From contig CP119076.1 in the NCBI GenBank assembly GCA_029027985.1, positions 2,416,422 through 2,480,421 of the forward strand: a stretch of 64,000 bases of DNA, written 5' to 3'. Every line of letters begins with the position of its first letter. Positions within the stretch are counted from its first letter, which is position 1. The DNA comes from Klebsiella aerogenes (GTDB lineage: Bacteria; Pseudomonadota; Gammaproteobacteria; Enterobacterales; Enterobacteriaceae). Both the position numbers and the translations under genes were made by a program. Of this stretch, positions 7,673 to 16,295 are shown piece by piece. The notes beneath the pieces are model-generated. The model was not told where the DNA came from. It saw only the letters and a program-made list of their open reading frames with translations, and did no database searches.

Positions 7673-8890
7673 TTACACGACATCCGGGATTTGTTGCTCA
7701 GGATCCGCTGCCGCCAGGATCTCGTCGCGACTCCCTTTTGGCGGATAAATCCATACGGTGTTGATTTGTTTTTTCAGATCTCCAGCCACCGCACCGGTCA
7801 GTTTAACTTCTCGTTCCCAGCCTTCGCTGTATACAGCACCCCATGGCCCCAGAGCGAGGCAGGTGACATACTTCGGTTGTGAATAAGGGATAGGTTTCAC
7901 ACCGAGCAAATCGGCCGCCACATTATGGCCAGCAGAACGACCAAGGAAGTTAGCGTGCTGACAGGACATCATCGCATAGTTTCCTTCATCATCGGTGGCG
8001 GCCAGCGCGCAGTCACCGGTGGCGAAAATGGTGTTCAGGCCTTTCACCTTCAGGTTACGGTCAACATGGAGACGCCCGAAATTATCGCGCTCTGCCGGTA
8101 CCTGCGCGGTCAACTGGCTGGCGCGGGCACCGGCAGTCCAGATAACGGTGTCGGTGCTGATAAATTCGCCATTTTCCAGTCTGACACCCTGTTCACTGAC
8201 CTCAGCCACACCCGCCCCCATCTTCCAGCTGACACCCAGTTCTGTCAGCGCTTCAATAATCACCGGACGTGGACCTTCCCCCAGACCCGCACCGACTTCA
8301 CTGTTGCGATCAACAAGAATGACCCGGGCATCCGTGTTCTGTCCGAGGATTTCACGCAAACGTGACGGGAGTTCTGCGGCAATTTCCAGACCAGTAAAGC
8401 CGGCTCCGGCTACCACGACGGTATTTCGTGAGTCGCTGGCGGGTTTGGCCGCCAGCGACTTGAGATGAGACTCCAGATGGGATGCCGCGGTAATCTGGTC
8501 GATATTGAACGCGTGCTCTTGCAGGCCCGGGATAGGTGGGCAGAACAGGCGGCTACCTGCGGCAAGCACCAGGCGGTCATACTGCAGTGGATAGATATCA
8601 CCGGCATCGCCTACCGGCTTGATTGTTACCACATTATTCTCAACATCAATATTTTCCACCAGGCCGGGAATAAAACGTACGCCCGTCGTGTTAAAAAGGT
8701 CCTGCAGCGGGGCTTTCAGGCCTTCTGGAAATTCTTCATACAACCGTGGGCGAACATGCAAAGACGCTTCTGGTGCCACCAGGGCAACTTCAACATCATC
8801 ACGTCCTTCTTGTTCCAGCAGACGAACCGCGCCCAAAGCACTCCACATACCGGCAAAACCGGCACCAATCACGAGAATACGTGTCGTCAT
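7673..8890 (-). CDS. Type II NADH dehydrogenase-like FAD oxidoreductase
   Basis: 405 residues with AAGGA before ATG 8890. Two Rossmann folds of the disulfide-reductase superfamily: FAD site VIGAGFAGMWSALG (residues ~6-19), the NAD(P) site VVVAGAGFTGLEIAAEL (~160), and the second FAD motif FATGDCALAATDDEG (~290). ATGD and the C-terminal CQHANFLGRSAGHN match NDH-2 type enzymes, which pass electrons from NADH to quinone at the inner membrane without pumping protons. The length is a little short of E. coli Ndh (about 430), and no clear C-terminal membrane anchor is seen, so a soluble NADH:acceptor reductase is also possible. An inverted repeat upstream (8969-9001) suggests dedicated regulation. 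Confidence 0.82.
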   Translation of the reverse strand: MTTRILVIGAGFAGMWSALGAVRLLEQEGRDDVEVALVAPEASLHVRPRLYEEFPEGLKAPLQDLFNTTGVRFIPGLVENIDVENNVVTIKPVGDAGDIYPLQYDRLVLAAGSRLFCPPIPGLQEHAFNIDQITAASHLESHLKSLAAKPASDSRNTVVVAGAGFTGLEIAAELPSRLREILGQNTDARVILVDRNSEVGAGLGEGPRPVIIEALTELGVSWKMGAGVAEVSEQGVRLENGEFISTDTVIWTAGARASQLTAQVPAERDNFGRLHVDRNLKVKGLNTIFATGDCALAATDDEGNYAMMSCQHANFLGRSAGHNVAADLLGVKPIPYSQPKYVTCLALGPWGAVYSEGWEREVKLTGAVAGDLKKQINTVWIYPPKGSRDEILAAADPEQQIPDVV

Positions 8891-8908
8891 AATTTTTCCT
8901 TGTTCTCA

Positions 8909-9001
8909 ATACGTAGTTAGTTTTATCGCTACTGCAGCAACCCGAGAGGGTTGTTCTGAATGCCGCGTCGATAACTACGACTATATAGATCGTAGTTATC
9001 G
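8909..9001 (-). promoter_or_regulatory. Inverted-repeat operator region upstream of the flavoprotein gene
   Basis: A perfect 12-base inverted repeat, CGATAACTACGA (8969-8980) and TCGTAGTTATCG (8990-9001), is separated by 9 bases. A third partial half-site, ACGTAGTTAG, lies at about 8911-8920 near the start codon. The pattern is typical of a dimeric repressor or activator site, plausibly TetR- or LysR-like; no matching repeat was found before the Rrf2 gene. Confidence 0.55.
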
Positions 9002-9397
9002 GGCGCAAATATTTTCTGCTGATGAATGAATCGGGCCGGATGAAGATACATGGGAATGAAGCACAGCATCGCTGGGCTATCTGCTTTGCAAATGACTGGC
9101 TCGAATGGCTGCGACGTGAACTCACATAATTAGTGGTGATTGTTGCCTGATCAGCCATTCCATCGGCAGTAACATACGAGGCAGGGTGGGGTGATAATGG
9201 GCCGTCTAAAGGATCTCGGACAGAGCGTTATGCCGGGACTCTAATGGCTTATGGGTGAGTTTGGTCTCACTACAGCAGATATTTCTACCAGATTTAAAAT
9301 ACCAAACCCATAGCTGACTGCATACTTAGCAAACTCTGTCGCCAGACCTTTTCCCCATGATTCTGTATACAGTGGACTATCTACAGGATGCGTTAAG

Positions 9398-9583
9398 GTG
9401 TTCAGGAACGCAGGTCTAAAATATAGCCTGGACATTCCTAATGAGCCACAATGGGGTGCAGACGAATTCCTGGACCTTCAGGAGTTAATTTATGCATTCA
9501 TACGAGGACCGGATCCGGGCCGTCGAACATTAGGTGCAATGAGTCCGGTGAAGTACCGGCAGCATCTTGGGATCACAACATAA
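9398..9583 (+). pseudogene. Possible transposase C-terminal remnant
   Basis: The last ~30 residues (DLQELIYAFI ... LGAMSPVKYRQHLGI) resemble the C-terminus of IS3-type DDE transposases, where a final x-SPxxYR motif ends the integrase core. No DDE triad, partner frame or terminal repeats are seen. The match is weak. Confidence 0.3.
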
Positions 9584-9673
9584 CAGTCCAGAAAAACATC
9601 CGCGCAGCCCACAAATAGACATTATCATTGAGCCTTGTCTGGGCCGTTTTTAGAAGTCCGCTTTGTGACTAAA

Positions 9674-9748
9674 TTAAGATGTCCGCACGTGGGTAAGATG
9701 CCGGTCGATAACATCCTGAAGGATCCTGAGTCGGTTCACATCGTTCAT
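9674..9748 (-). pseudogene. N-terminal scrap of an ISNCY-like transposase
   Basis: From ATG 9748 the frame gives MNDVNRLRILQDVIDRHLT before a stop at 9674. It resembles the opening helix of the HTH region in ISNCY-family transposases (recall, not a search). About 24 codons remain and the rest is deleted. Confidence 0.35.
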
Positions 9749-10078
9749 TGAGAAAAACTCCGTTCCGTATGCCGCCATGAGTCTCATCCTTTGAAAGCAG
9801 TGATCGCTGTGGTGAGACTGTAAGTTGGTCAGAGACGGACATCTCAATTTAGCTACTTCAATGTTAGTGCGCATAATGTATATTATGTTAAATGATATGC
9901 AGCACCAATAACTTCATCTCACTCATGCAGTTTCGTGTTGCTCACGAACGTCAGTGGATTTTGATGGACATGGTCACCTGTCTGCCATTGTTGATCCCAC
10001 TCCACTATCACATAGATAATTTGTCAACTCGTTCACTGTCTACGCAGCCTGCTTCGCTACAGGCTCTTAAGTTTTTTT

Positions 10079-10330
10079 ATGATTAGCGAAATCACCACAG
10101 CTACTTATTCGCATTTGCTGGTCGATGAATACAAGGACTGCAATAGTGAGCAGCATGAACTGGCTTGTGCGCTTTCACGTTTGCTACCAACGGTCGTCTT
10201 TGGTGACCCGATGCAGTGTATCTTCAGCTTCAGCGGCCCTATGCCAGACTGGAACCGTACTATCACTCCTGCTGGGCTAGCTTGCTGTCCGGTGAGTATG
10301 ACATTTCCCAGCCTATCGGTCTCCTGGTGA
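10079..10330 (+). pseudogene. UvrD-like (superfamily I) helicase fragment
   Basis: The translation contains YSHLLVDEYKDCNSEQHE, the Walker B region of UvrD/Rep-like helicases (usually DEYQD; here Q is K), followed by ALSRLLPTVVFGDPMQCIFSFSG, the motif III region (GDPxQxIxxF). Similarity ends abruptly after PMPDWN, where the frame appears shifted, and no N-terminal Walker A or C-terminal motifs exist nearby. Helicases with this compact VDEYQDC style occur in defence operons such as Gabija GajB and with OLD nucleases, so this could be a defence-gene remnant; that is inference. Confidence 0.6.
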
Positions 10331-10349
10331 ACATATCGAGAACAACGTA

Positions 10350-10378
10350 TTGATTTAATGCAACGGTCCATATAAGAT
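10350..10378 (+). promoter_or_regulatory. Candidate sigma-70 promoter of the fluoride operon
   Basis: TTGATT (10350-10355) and TAAGAT (10373-10378) are separated by 17 bases, giving a start of transcription near 10385, at the first base of the riboswitch. Confidence 0.55.
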
Positions 10379-10385
10379 TTATCTA

Positions 10386-10456
10386 CAAGGTGATGGTGCT
10401 CCACCTTTCCCAACCGCCGGTTTCTTTCAAAACCGGATGATGACGCCTGATATACA
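10386..10456 (+). ncRNA. Fluoride riboswitch (crcB motif)
   Basis: The RNA follows the crcB-motif layout. Stem P1: AAGGTG-AT-GG ... CCACCTT. Then AACCGCC and a hairpin GGTTT/AAACC, followed by the diagnostic TGATGACGCCT. GGTG (within GATGGTG) can pair with CGCC downstream, forming the pseudoknot that encloses the fluoride and Mg ions. It sits directly upstream of the pyrophosphatase gene, a known fluoride target. The second copy in this window (21388-21438) aligns with it block for block. Family membership is recognised by eye. Confidence 0.88.
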
Positions 10457-10483
10457 GTTGAATTAGTCCTTTTATAGGCATGT

Positions 10484-11461
10484 ATGTCAGGTATCGCTAT
10501 GAAAAATCAAACCACATTACCGCTTACCTCAGAATCTCTCTCTTTTCAAAGAGATAATCCGATTTATGTCTTCGGCCATCGAAACCCTGACAGCGATGCT
10601 ATCTGCAGCGCGCTGGTTGTGGCTGACTGGCTTAATTACACCGGTCGTCCCGCAACGCCCTGGCGCCTGGGGGATATCACCCCGGAAACCCGTTACATCC
10701 TCAACGTCGCGGGTGTTTCACAACCTGATTTACTCACCGCTGACCTGACCGATAAAACCGTATGGCTGGTTGATTTTACGGATGCGGAGCAAGGACCGTC
10801 TTCGCTGATGGACAGCAACGTCATCGGCATCATTGATCATCATCGTATTGGCACCCTAATTACCCGCAACCCACCGGATGTCTGGGTGCGGGCGGTAGGA
10901 TGCTGCGGAACCGTAATTCTCTCAATTCTGATGCATGACATTCCTATGCCGCTGACTGCCGCTCAGGCTGTGTTGCTGATGGGGGCGATCCTCAGTGATA
11001 CCGTTGCGCTGACCGGCCCCACCACCACCACTCAGGATCAGGAAGCCGTAGCTGTTTTGCGGGAAATCGCCGGCATCGATTATGACCAGTTTGTGGCCGG
11101 ACTGCTCCGAGCCAAAACAGATATAACCGGGCAATCCGCGTCGGTTTTACTCAATCGTGACGCCAAAAATTACCGGATCCATGATGTGCCGCTGTTGTTG
11201 TCACAAATTGAGGTACGCGACATGGCTGATATTACTCCCCTGTTGCCTGAGCTATTGCAGGAAATGGATAAAACCTGCAAGGACAGTGCGCTGGACATGG
11301 TGATCCTGATGGTGACAGACATTACCAGTCGGAACTCCGTTTTGCTTTTTTCTGACCGCAGCCTGACAGGCTCCCGCCAGGTGTCGCTGCCCGGCATGAC
11401 AAGCCGGAAGAAAGAAATCCTTCCCTGGCTGACAGACCGCTTCGCTTCTTATAAGAGGTGA
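10484..11461 (+). CDS. ppaC: Family II (manganese-dependent) inorganic pyrophosphatase
   Basis: 325 residues (310 or so is usual); either ATG 10484 or ATG 10499 may be used, both with weak AGG-type sites. Two-domain DHH/DHHA2 enzyme hydrolysing pyrophosphate. Metal ligands are present: H32-R-N-P-D36-S-D38, D97 in VDFTDAEQ, DHH at 118-120, and D172 in SDTVALTGPTTTT. The C-terminal substrate motif SRKKEILPWL is also present. Enterobacteria normally use family I PPase (Ppa), which fluoride inhibits strongly; a second, unrelated PPase under a fluoride riboswitch is a target-bypass enzyme by inference. First gene of the operon; only 3 bases separate it from the next. Confidence 0.92.
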   Translation: MSGIAMKNQTTLPLTSESLSFQRDNPIYVFGHRNPDSDAICSALVVADWLNYTGRPATPWRLGDITPETRYILNVAGVSQPDLLTADLTDKTVWLVDFTDAEQGPSSLMDSNVIGIIDHHRIGTLITRNPPDVWVRAVGCCGTVILSILMHDIPMPLTAAQAVLLMGAILSDTVALTGPTTTTQDQEAVAVLREIAGIDYDQFVAGLLRAKTDITGQSASVLLNRDAKNYRIHDVPLLLSQIEVRDMADITPLLPELLQEMDKTCKDSALDMVILMVTDITSRNSVLLFSDRSLTGSRQVSLPGMTSRKKEILPWLTDRFASYKR

Positions 11462-11464
11462 TTT

Positions 11465-11893
11465 ATGCAAATTTACCGGCATGCCTTGTTACTTGTACAG
11501 AATGAAACCGATGGTTTGCTGTTGCTTGAGCAGGCAGAACGTCTGGCAAAAGAGATGGGGACCCGTATTACTGTCGGGCATCTCAGCGCTGACTATCGGG
11601 AACTGGATTATACCAGTGATTCATTAACCAAAGACCGTCAGTCCCGTGAAGTTATTGATGCAAAGGCTATGCTGAGCCGCCTGGTTGAGTCCAGCAGTAT
11701 TGATATCAGCGTTAGGTCCATCGTCAGCATCCATCGTTTCCGGGACGTTGAGGCCGTTGTTCAGCATGAAGATATCGATCTGGTCATGCTGGGACATAAA
11801 AACCGCCTGTTCGGGGTTTTTTCCTCCTTTTCTTTCGAATTCATCAATCACCTTTCTGTTGATGTTCTGATTAAACATATTCCAGCCCCTTAA
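11465..11893 (+). CDS. Universal stress protein (UspA-like)
   Basis: 142 residues, one USP alpha/beta domain: strand 1 YRHALLLVQN, then the long helix LLLLEQAERLAKEMGTRITV, and the core strand DIDLVMLGHKNR. The ATP-binding glycine pattern (GxxGxxxxxxxxG S/T) is not intact here, unlike the second USP at 19590-20009, so it may not bind ATP. AAGAGG overlapping the pyrophosphatase stop serves as its ribosome site; it is clearly co-transcribed. USP genes recur in fluoride-riboswitch operons, but their role there is unknown. Confidence 0.85.
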   Translation: MQIYRHALLLVQNETDGLLLLEQAERLAKEMGTRITVGHLSADYRELDYTSDSLTKDRQSREVIDAKAMLSRLVESSSIDISVRSIVSIHRFRDVEAVVQHEDIDLVMLGHKNRLFGVFSSFSFEFINHLSVDVLIKHIPAP

Positions 11894-13195
<1,302 letters not shown>

Positions 13196-13203
13196 TTCCG
13201 TCA

Positions 13204-13233
13204 CCCTTCCCGTATGCTCAGATACGGGAAGGG
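13204..13233 (+). terminator. Strong hairpin after enolase
   Basis: A perfect 12-pair stem CCCTTCCCGTAT / ATACGGGAAGGG with a 6-base loop starts about 8 bases past the enolase stop. No T-run follows, so it may stabilise the upstream mRNA or cause partial termination before crcB. Confidence 0.5.
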
Positions 13234-13416
13234 GTAAGGTGATCCTGTGAACGGAAAAATACTCATACTGTCAACAGCATCGGGCATCCTGGCAACCCGA
13301 TCTGCATGTCCTGACGGGAATCCCCGTACTGTATGAAATGAATGAAAAACGGGCCATCACCGCACGTTGTTCCCTTGAATGACGGTCTGATGGTGCTCTG
13401 ATTTCAGCGAGGTGGT

Positions 13417-13791
13417 ATGTACAAATCATTATTCGCGGTGGTGATAGGCGGATCGATCGGCTGTGTGATCCGCTGGATACTGTCCATGCGGCTCAATGCG
13501 CTTTTCCCCAATCTTCCTCCTGGCACCCTGGTGGTTAATCTGGTTGGCGGATTTATCATCGGTATGGCACTGGCCTTCTTTGTCCGGCAGCCTCACCTCG
13601 ATCCCGCCTGGAAGTTTTTTATTACCACCGGCTTATGTGGCGGAATGACCACCTTTTCCACCTTTTCTGCTGAGGTAGTGGTGTTACTGCAGAATGGCAA
13701 TTATGCATGGGCTGTCATTTCCGTACTAACGCACGTTACTGGCTCGCTTCTGATGACTGCCGCCGGTTTTTTTGTGATGACACTGTTGTAA
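13417..13791 (+). CDS. crcB: CrcB/Fluc fluoride channel
   Basis: 124 residues, four membrane helices, standard size. Signature motifs: GGSIGCVIRW in helix 1, GTLVVNLVGGFIIG (the pore Asn) in helix 2 and GLCGGMTTFSTFSAE in helix 3, which carries the TFSTF phenylalanine box and the central Na site break. Fluc proteins are dual-topology dimers that let fluoride leak out of the cytoplasm. A single gene is present, consistent with a homodimer. AGGTGG precedes the start. A 220-base gap with a hairpin separates it from enolase; no separate riboswitch was found here. Confidence 0.95.
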   Translation: MYKSLFAVVIGGSIGCVIRWILSMRLNALFPNLPPGTLVVNLVGGFIIGMALAFFVRQPHLDPAWKFFITTGLCGGMTTFSTFSAEVVVLLQNGNYAWAVISVLTHVTGSLLMTAAGFFVMTLL

Positions 13792-13853
13792 GCCATACGC
13801 TTAACCGGCGCTATGTCTCCGTCAGACTTTCATTTTATCGGCATAACAACACG

Positions 13854-13877
13854 CCTGACCCGTCGGGTCAGGTTTTT
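13854..13877 (+). terminator. Rho-independent terminator after crcB
   Basis: CCTGACCC, loop GTC, GGGTCAGG and TTTTT. It lies between crcB and the ATPase gene, so the ATPase would be expressed by read-through or from its own promoter; alternatively it is an attenuator. Confidence 0.8.
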
Positions 13878-13891
13878 CCGGAGAAGGATGT

Positions 13892-16231
13892 ATGGAGATG
13901 CCCCCTGAGAATAACGTGAAGGGACTTTCCGAAGCCGAGGTGCGGGCCAGGCTGGCGCAATATGGCTACAACGAAGTGCGTGAACAGCCTCCGGGCCAGT
14001 TGCGTGCGATCCTCAAACGTCTGTGGGGCCCCATACCCTGGATGCTCGAAATTGCGCTGGTACTCGAAGTGGCTCTGGGGAAGACGATCGAACCCGCCAT
14101 CATTGCAGGGTGGCTCGCTTTCAGTGCGATCCTTGGCGGCATTCAGGAACGGCGGGCACAGTCAGCACTTGACCTGCTGCGCACCCGGCTGAAAGTTAAT
14201 GCCAGTGTATGTCGTGATGGCACCTGGCGACTGATACCGGCCCGAGAGCTTGTCCCCGGTGATGGTATCGCCTTAACAGCGGGGGACCTGGTCCCTGCCG
14301 ATTGTATGATTGATGAGGGAACTGTGGATGTTGACCAGGCGGCCCTGACCGGGGAGTCAACCCCGGAGTCACACAACGAGGGGGATACTCTCTATTCAGG
14401 ATCGACGATTACGCGCGGAAAGGCGACAGGAACCGTCACCGCCACCGGTACCCGAAGCTACTTTGGGCGTACGGCAGAGTTGGTACGAACGGCCAGCTCT
14501 GCCAGCCATCTTGAACAGCTTCTGTTCGCTGTTGTGCGCTATCTTGTGACCATTGATGCCATGCTTGCGGTCATTCTGGCCGTTGTTGCACTCTGGCGCG
14601 GTGAAGATTTGTTGCCCCTTGTCCCCTTCTTCCTTGTTCTCATTATTGCGACCGTCCCGGTGACAATGCCGGCAGCCTTTACGGTCGCCAATGCAGTGGA
14701 AGCCCGGAGGCTGGCGAATCAGGGGGTACTTGTCACCGGTCTGTCGGCGGTACAGGAAGCGGCAACCATGGATGTGCTGTGTATCGACAAGACCGGTGCA
14801 CTGACCAGAAACCAGCAGTCAGTTGCCGGCATAGCGGCGCTTCCGGGAGAGAATGAGGACGAGGTTCTGGCCTGGGCTGCCGCGGCCTGTGACGAAACGA
14901 CACAGGGGCAACTTGAGATGGCGATTCTGGATGCGCTACGATGCCGGGGGGGAATGCCGCCGCATATCCGAGAGCAATTCATCCCGTTCGATCCTGCCAC
15001 GAAACTTTCCGAAGCCCGTGTGCGTTCAGACAATGACGGATCATCCGTTCACATCATTCTGGGGTCACCAGTGGTCGTTGCCTCACTCGCCGAATCTCCT
15101 TCTGAGTTCACCACGATCCAGCAGGCCATGGTGGCGTCCGGCGCCAGGATCCTGGCAGTCGCAACCGGCACCGACGGCCATCTCCGTATTCGCGGGTTGC
15201 TGGCACTAGCCGATGCACTACGCGATGATGCCGCAGCCCTCGTCAGGGATATTCGGGCACTGGGTATCAGGATAATCATGGTCACCGGTGATACGGTTGA
15301 TACCGCCAGAGTTATCAGCCGCCAGGCAGGGCTCGGTGACCGCTTCGGCGATGCGGTCAGGGATCTGCAGACACCTCTCCGCTTTGATGGTTTTGCTAAC
15401 TTCTATCCGGAAGAAAAATTTCGTCTGGTGCGGTCCCTGCAACAGACGGGCTGTATAGTCGGCATGACGGGGGACGGTGTGAATGATGCGCCGGCACTGA
15501 AACAAGCTGAAGTGGGTATTGCCGTACAGACAGCGTCTGACGTGGCAAAAGCGGCTGCTCAGGTGGTGTTGACCCACCCCGGGTTAGACGGTGTTGCCGC
15601 CGTCGTATCGGGGGGCCGCCGCGTTTTTCGCCGCATGCTGACCTGGACAATAACAAAAATAGCCCGGACCGTTGAGCTGGCGGCTCTGCTGACCATCGGC
15701 TATATCGCGACAGGATTCTTCGTCACACCACTGGTTCTGATTGCCGTGATTGTGGTTCTCAATGATGTGGTGACAATCACGCTGGCGACAGACCGATCGT
15801 GGGTTTCTTCATCACCGGAAAGATGGAACGTTGGTGACATTGCCCGGCTGGGAGGTGTCCTGGCCGCAGGCTGGCTGGTTCTGGCATTCATGATCCTGTG
15901 GTTCGTCCTTACCCGGTTGCAGCTTCCTGTCCCGCAAATCCAGGCCCTGATGTTCGCCTATCTGATGTATACGGCCCAGATGACGATTTATCTTTCACGA
16001 ACGCCGGGCCGCTGCTGGTCACTCCGTCCGGACCGGTTTGTTGTGTTGGCCACGGTGGGCAATATCATCATTGCCACCGTACTGGCTGCCGGTGGTTTCC
16101 TTATGACGCCGGTCTCACTGACACTGCTGGCCATCATGTTTGCTCTGGTTTTGCTGGCCGCCCTGCTGCTCGATCAGATCAAAATATGGCTCTTTGCCAA
16201 AAGACCTGTTGAGGACTTACCGAAAAGCTGA
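13892..16231 (+). CDS. P-type ATPase, P3A (proton pump-like)
   Basis: 779 residues; GGAGAAGG precedes ATG 13892 (ATG 13898 is also possible). Domain order: N-terminal cation-ATPase domain, paired helices, actuator with DVDQAALTGES, helices with ATVPVTMPAA, phosphorylation site at D299, nucleotide domain, MVTGDTVDTA and MTGDGVNDAPAL near 525-533, then six C-terminal helices including VVLNDVVTITLATD. No heavy-metal CxxC or HMA domain. The pattern matches P3A proton ATPases. Odd: the phosphorylation loop reads DKTGALT, not DKTGTLT. Proton export would help because fluoride enters as HF and acidifies the cytoplasm; this link is inferred. Confidence 0.87.
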   Translation: MEMPPENNVKGLSEAEVRARLAQYGYNEVREQPPGQLRAILKRLWGPIPWMLEIALVLEVALGKTIEPAIIAGWLAFSAILGGIQERRAQSALDLLRTRLKVNASVCRDGTWRLIPARELVPGDGIALTAGDLVPADCMIDEGTVDVDQAALTGESTPESHNEGDTLYSGSTITRGKATGTVTATGTRSYFGRTAELVRTASSASHLEQLLFAVVRYLVTIDAMLAVILAVVALWRGEDLLPLVPFFLVLIIATVPVTMPAAFTVANAVEARRLANQGVLVTGLSAVQEAATMDVLCIDKTGALTRNQQSVAGIAALPGENEDEVLAWAAAACDETTQGQLEMAILDALRCRGGMPPHIREQFIPFDPATKLSEARVRSDNDGSSVHIILGSPVVVASLAESPSEFTTIQQAMVASGARILAVATGTDGHLRIRGLLALADALRDDAAALVRDIRALGIRIIMVTGDTVDTARVISRQAGLGDRFGDAVRDLQTPLRFDGFANFYPEEKFRLVRSLQQTGCIVGMTGDGVNDAPALKQAEVGIAVQTASDVAKAAAQVVLTHPGLDGVAAVVSGGRRVFRRMLTWTITKIARTVELAALLTIGYIATGFFVTPLVLIAVIVVLNDVVTITLATDRSWVSSSPERWNVGDIARLGGVLAAGWLVLAFMILWFVLTRLQLPVPQIQALMFAYLMYTAQMTIYLSRTPGRCWSLRPDRFVVLATVGNIIIATVLAAGGFLMTPVSLTLLAIMFALVLLAALLLDQIKIWLFAKRPVEDLPKS

Positions 16232-16295
16232 ACACAGATTATATCCGTTCACCATAGCCAGAACGGTTATCACCGATCGGACTATGACGGGGCGC

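Larger units (their letters stand above)
9002..10330. other. Degenerate mobile-DNA region at the left end of the fluoride island
   Basis: About 1.3 kb without an intact gene. It holds a 35-codon frame (9022-9129, plus; ends WLEWLRRELT), unrecognised; a 64-codon minus frame at 9241-9435, unrecognised; two transposase-like scraps (9398-9583 plus, 9674-9748 minus); and a helicase fragment (10079-10330 plus). Mixed fragments in both orientations next to a resistance island are typical of an insertion hot spot. Confidence 0.6.

Noticed and set aside
8799-9158. 119-codon minus frame overlapping the flavoprotein start and its operator
   Set aside because: Its 5' half crosses the inverted repeat and the rest is out of frame with a confident gene; no motif or ribosome site.
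9241-9435. 64-codon minus frame in the degenerate region
   Set aside because: No recognisable content, no ribosome site, and overlaps the transposase-like scrap on the other strand; mentioned only in the regional note.
13260-13416. Third fluoride riboswitch before crcB
   Set aside because: Checked the gap for GGNGATGG and CTGATGRYGCC blocks; only a fragmentary GGTCTGATGGTG was found, without the paired stems.
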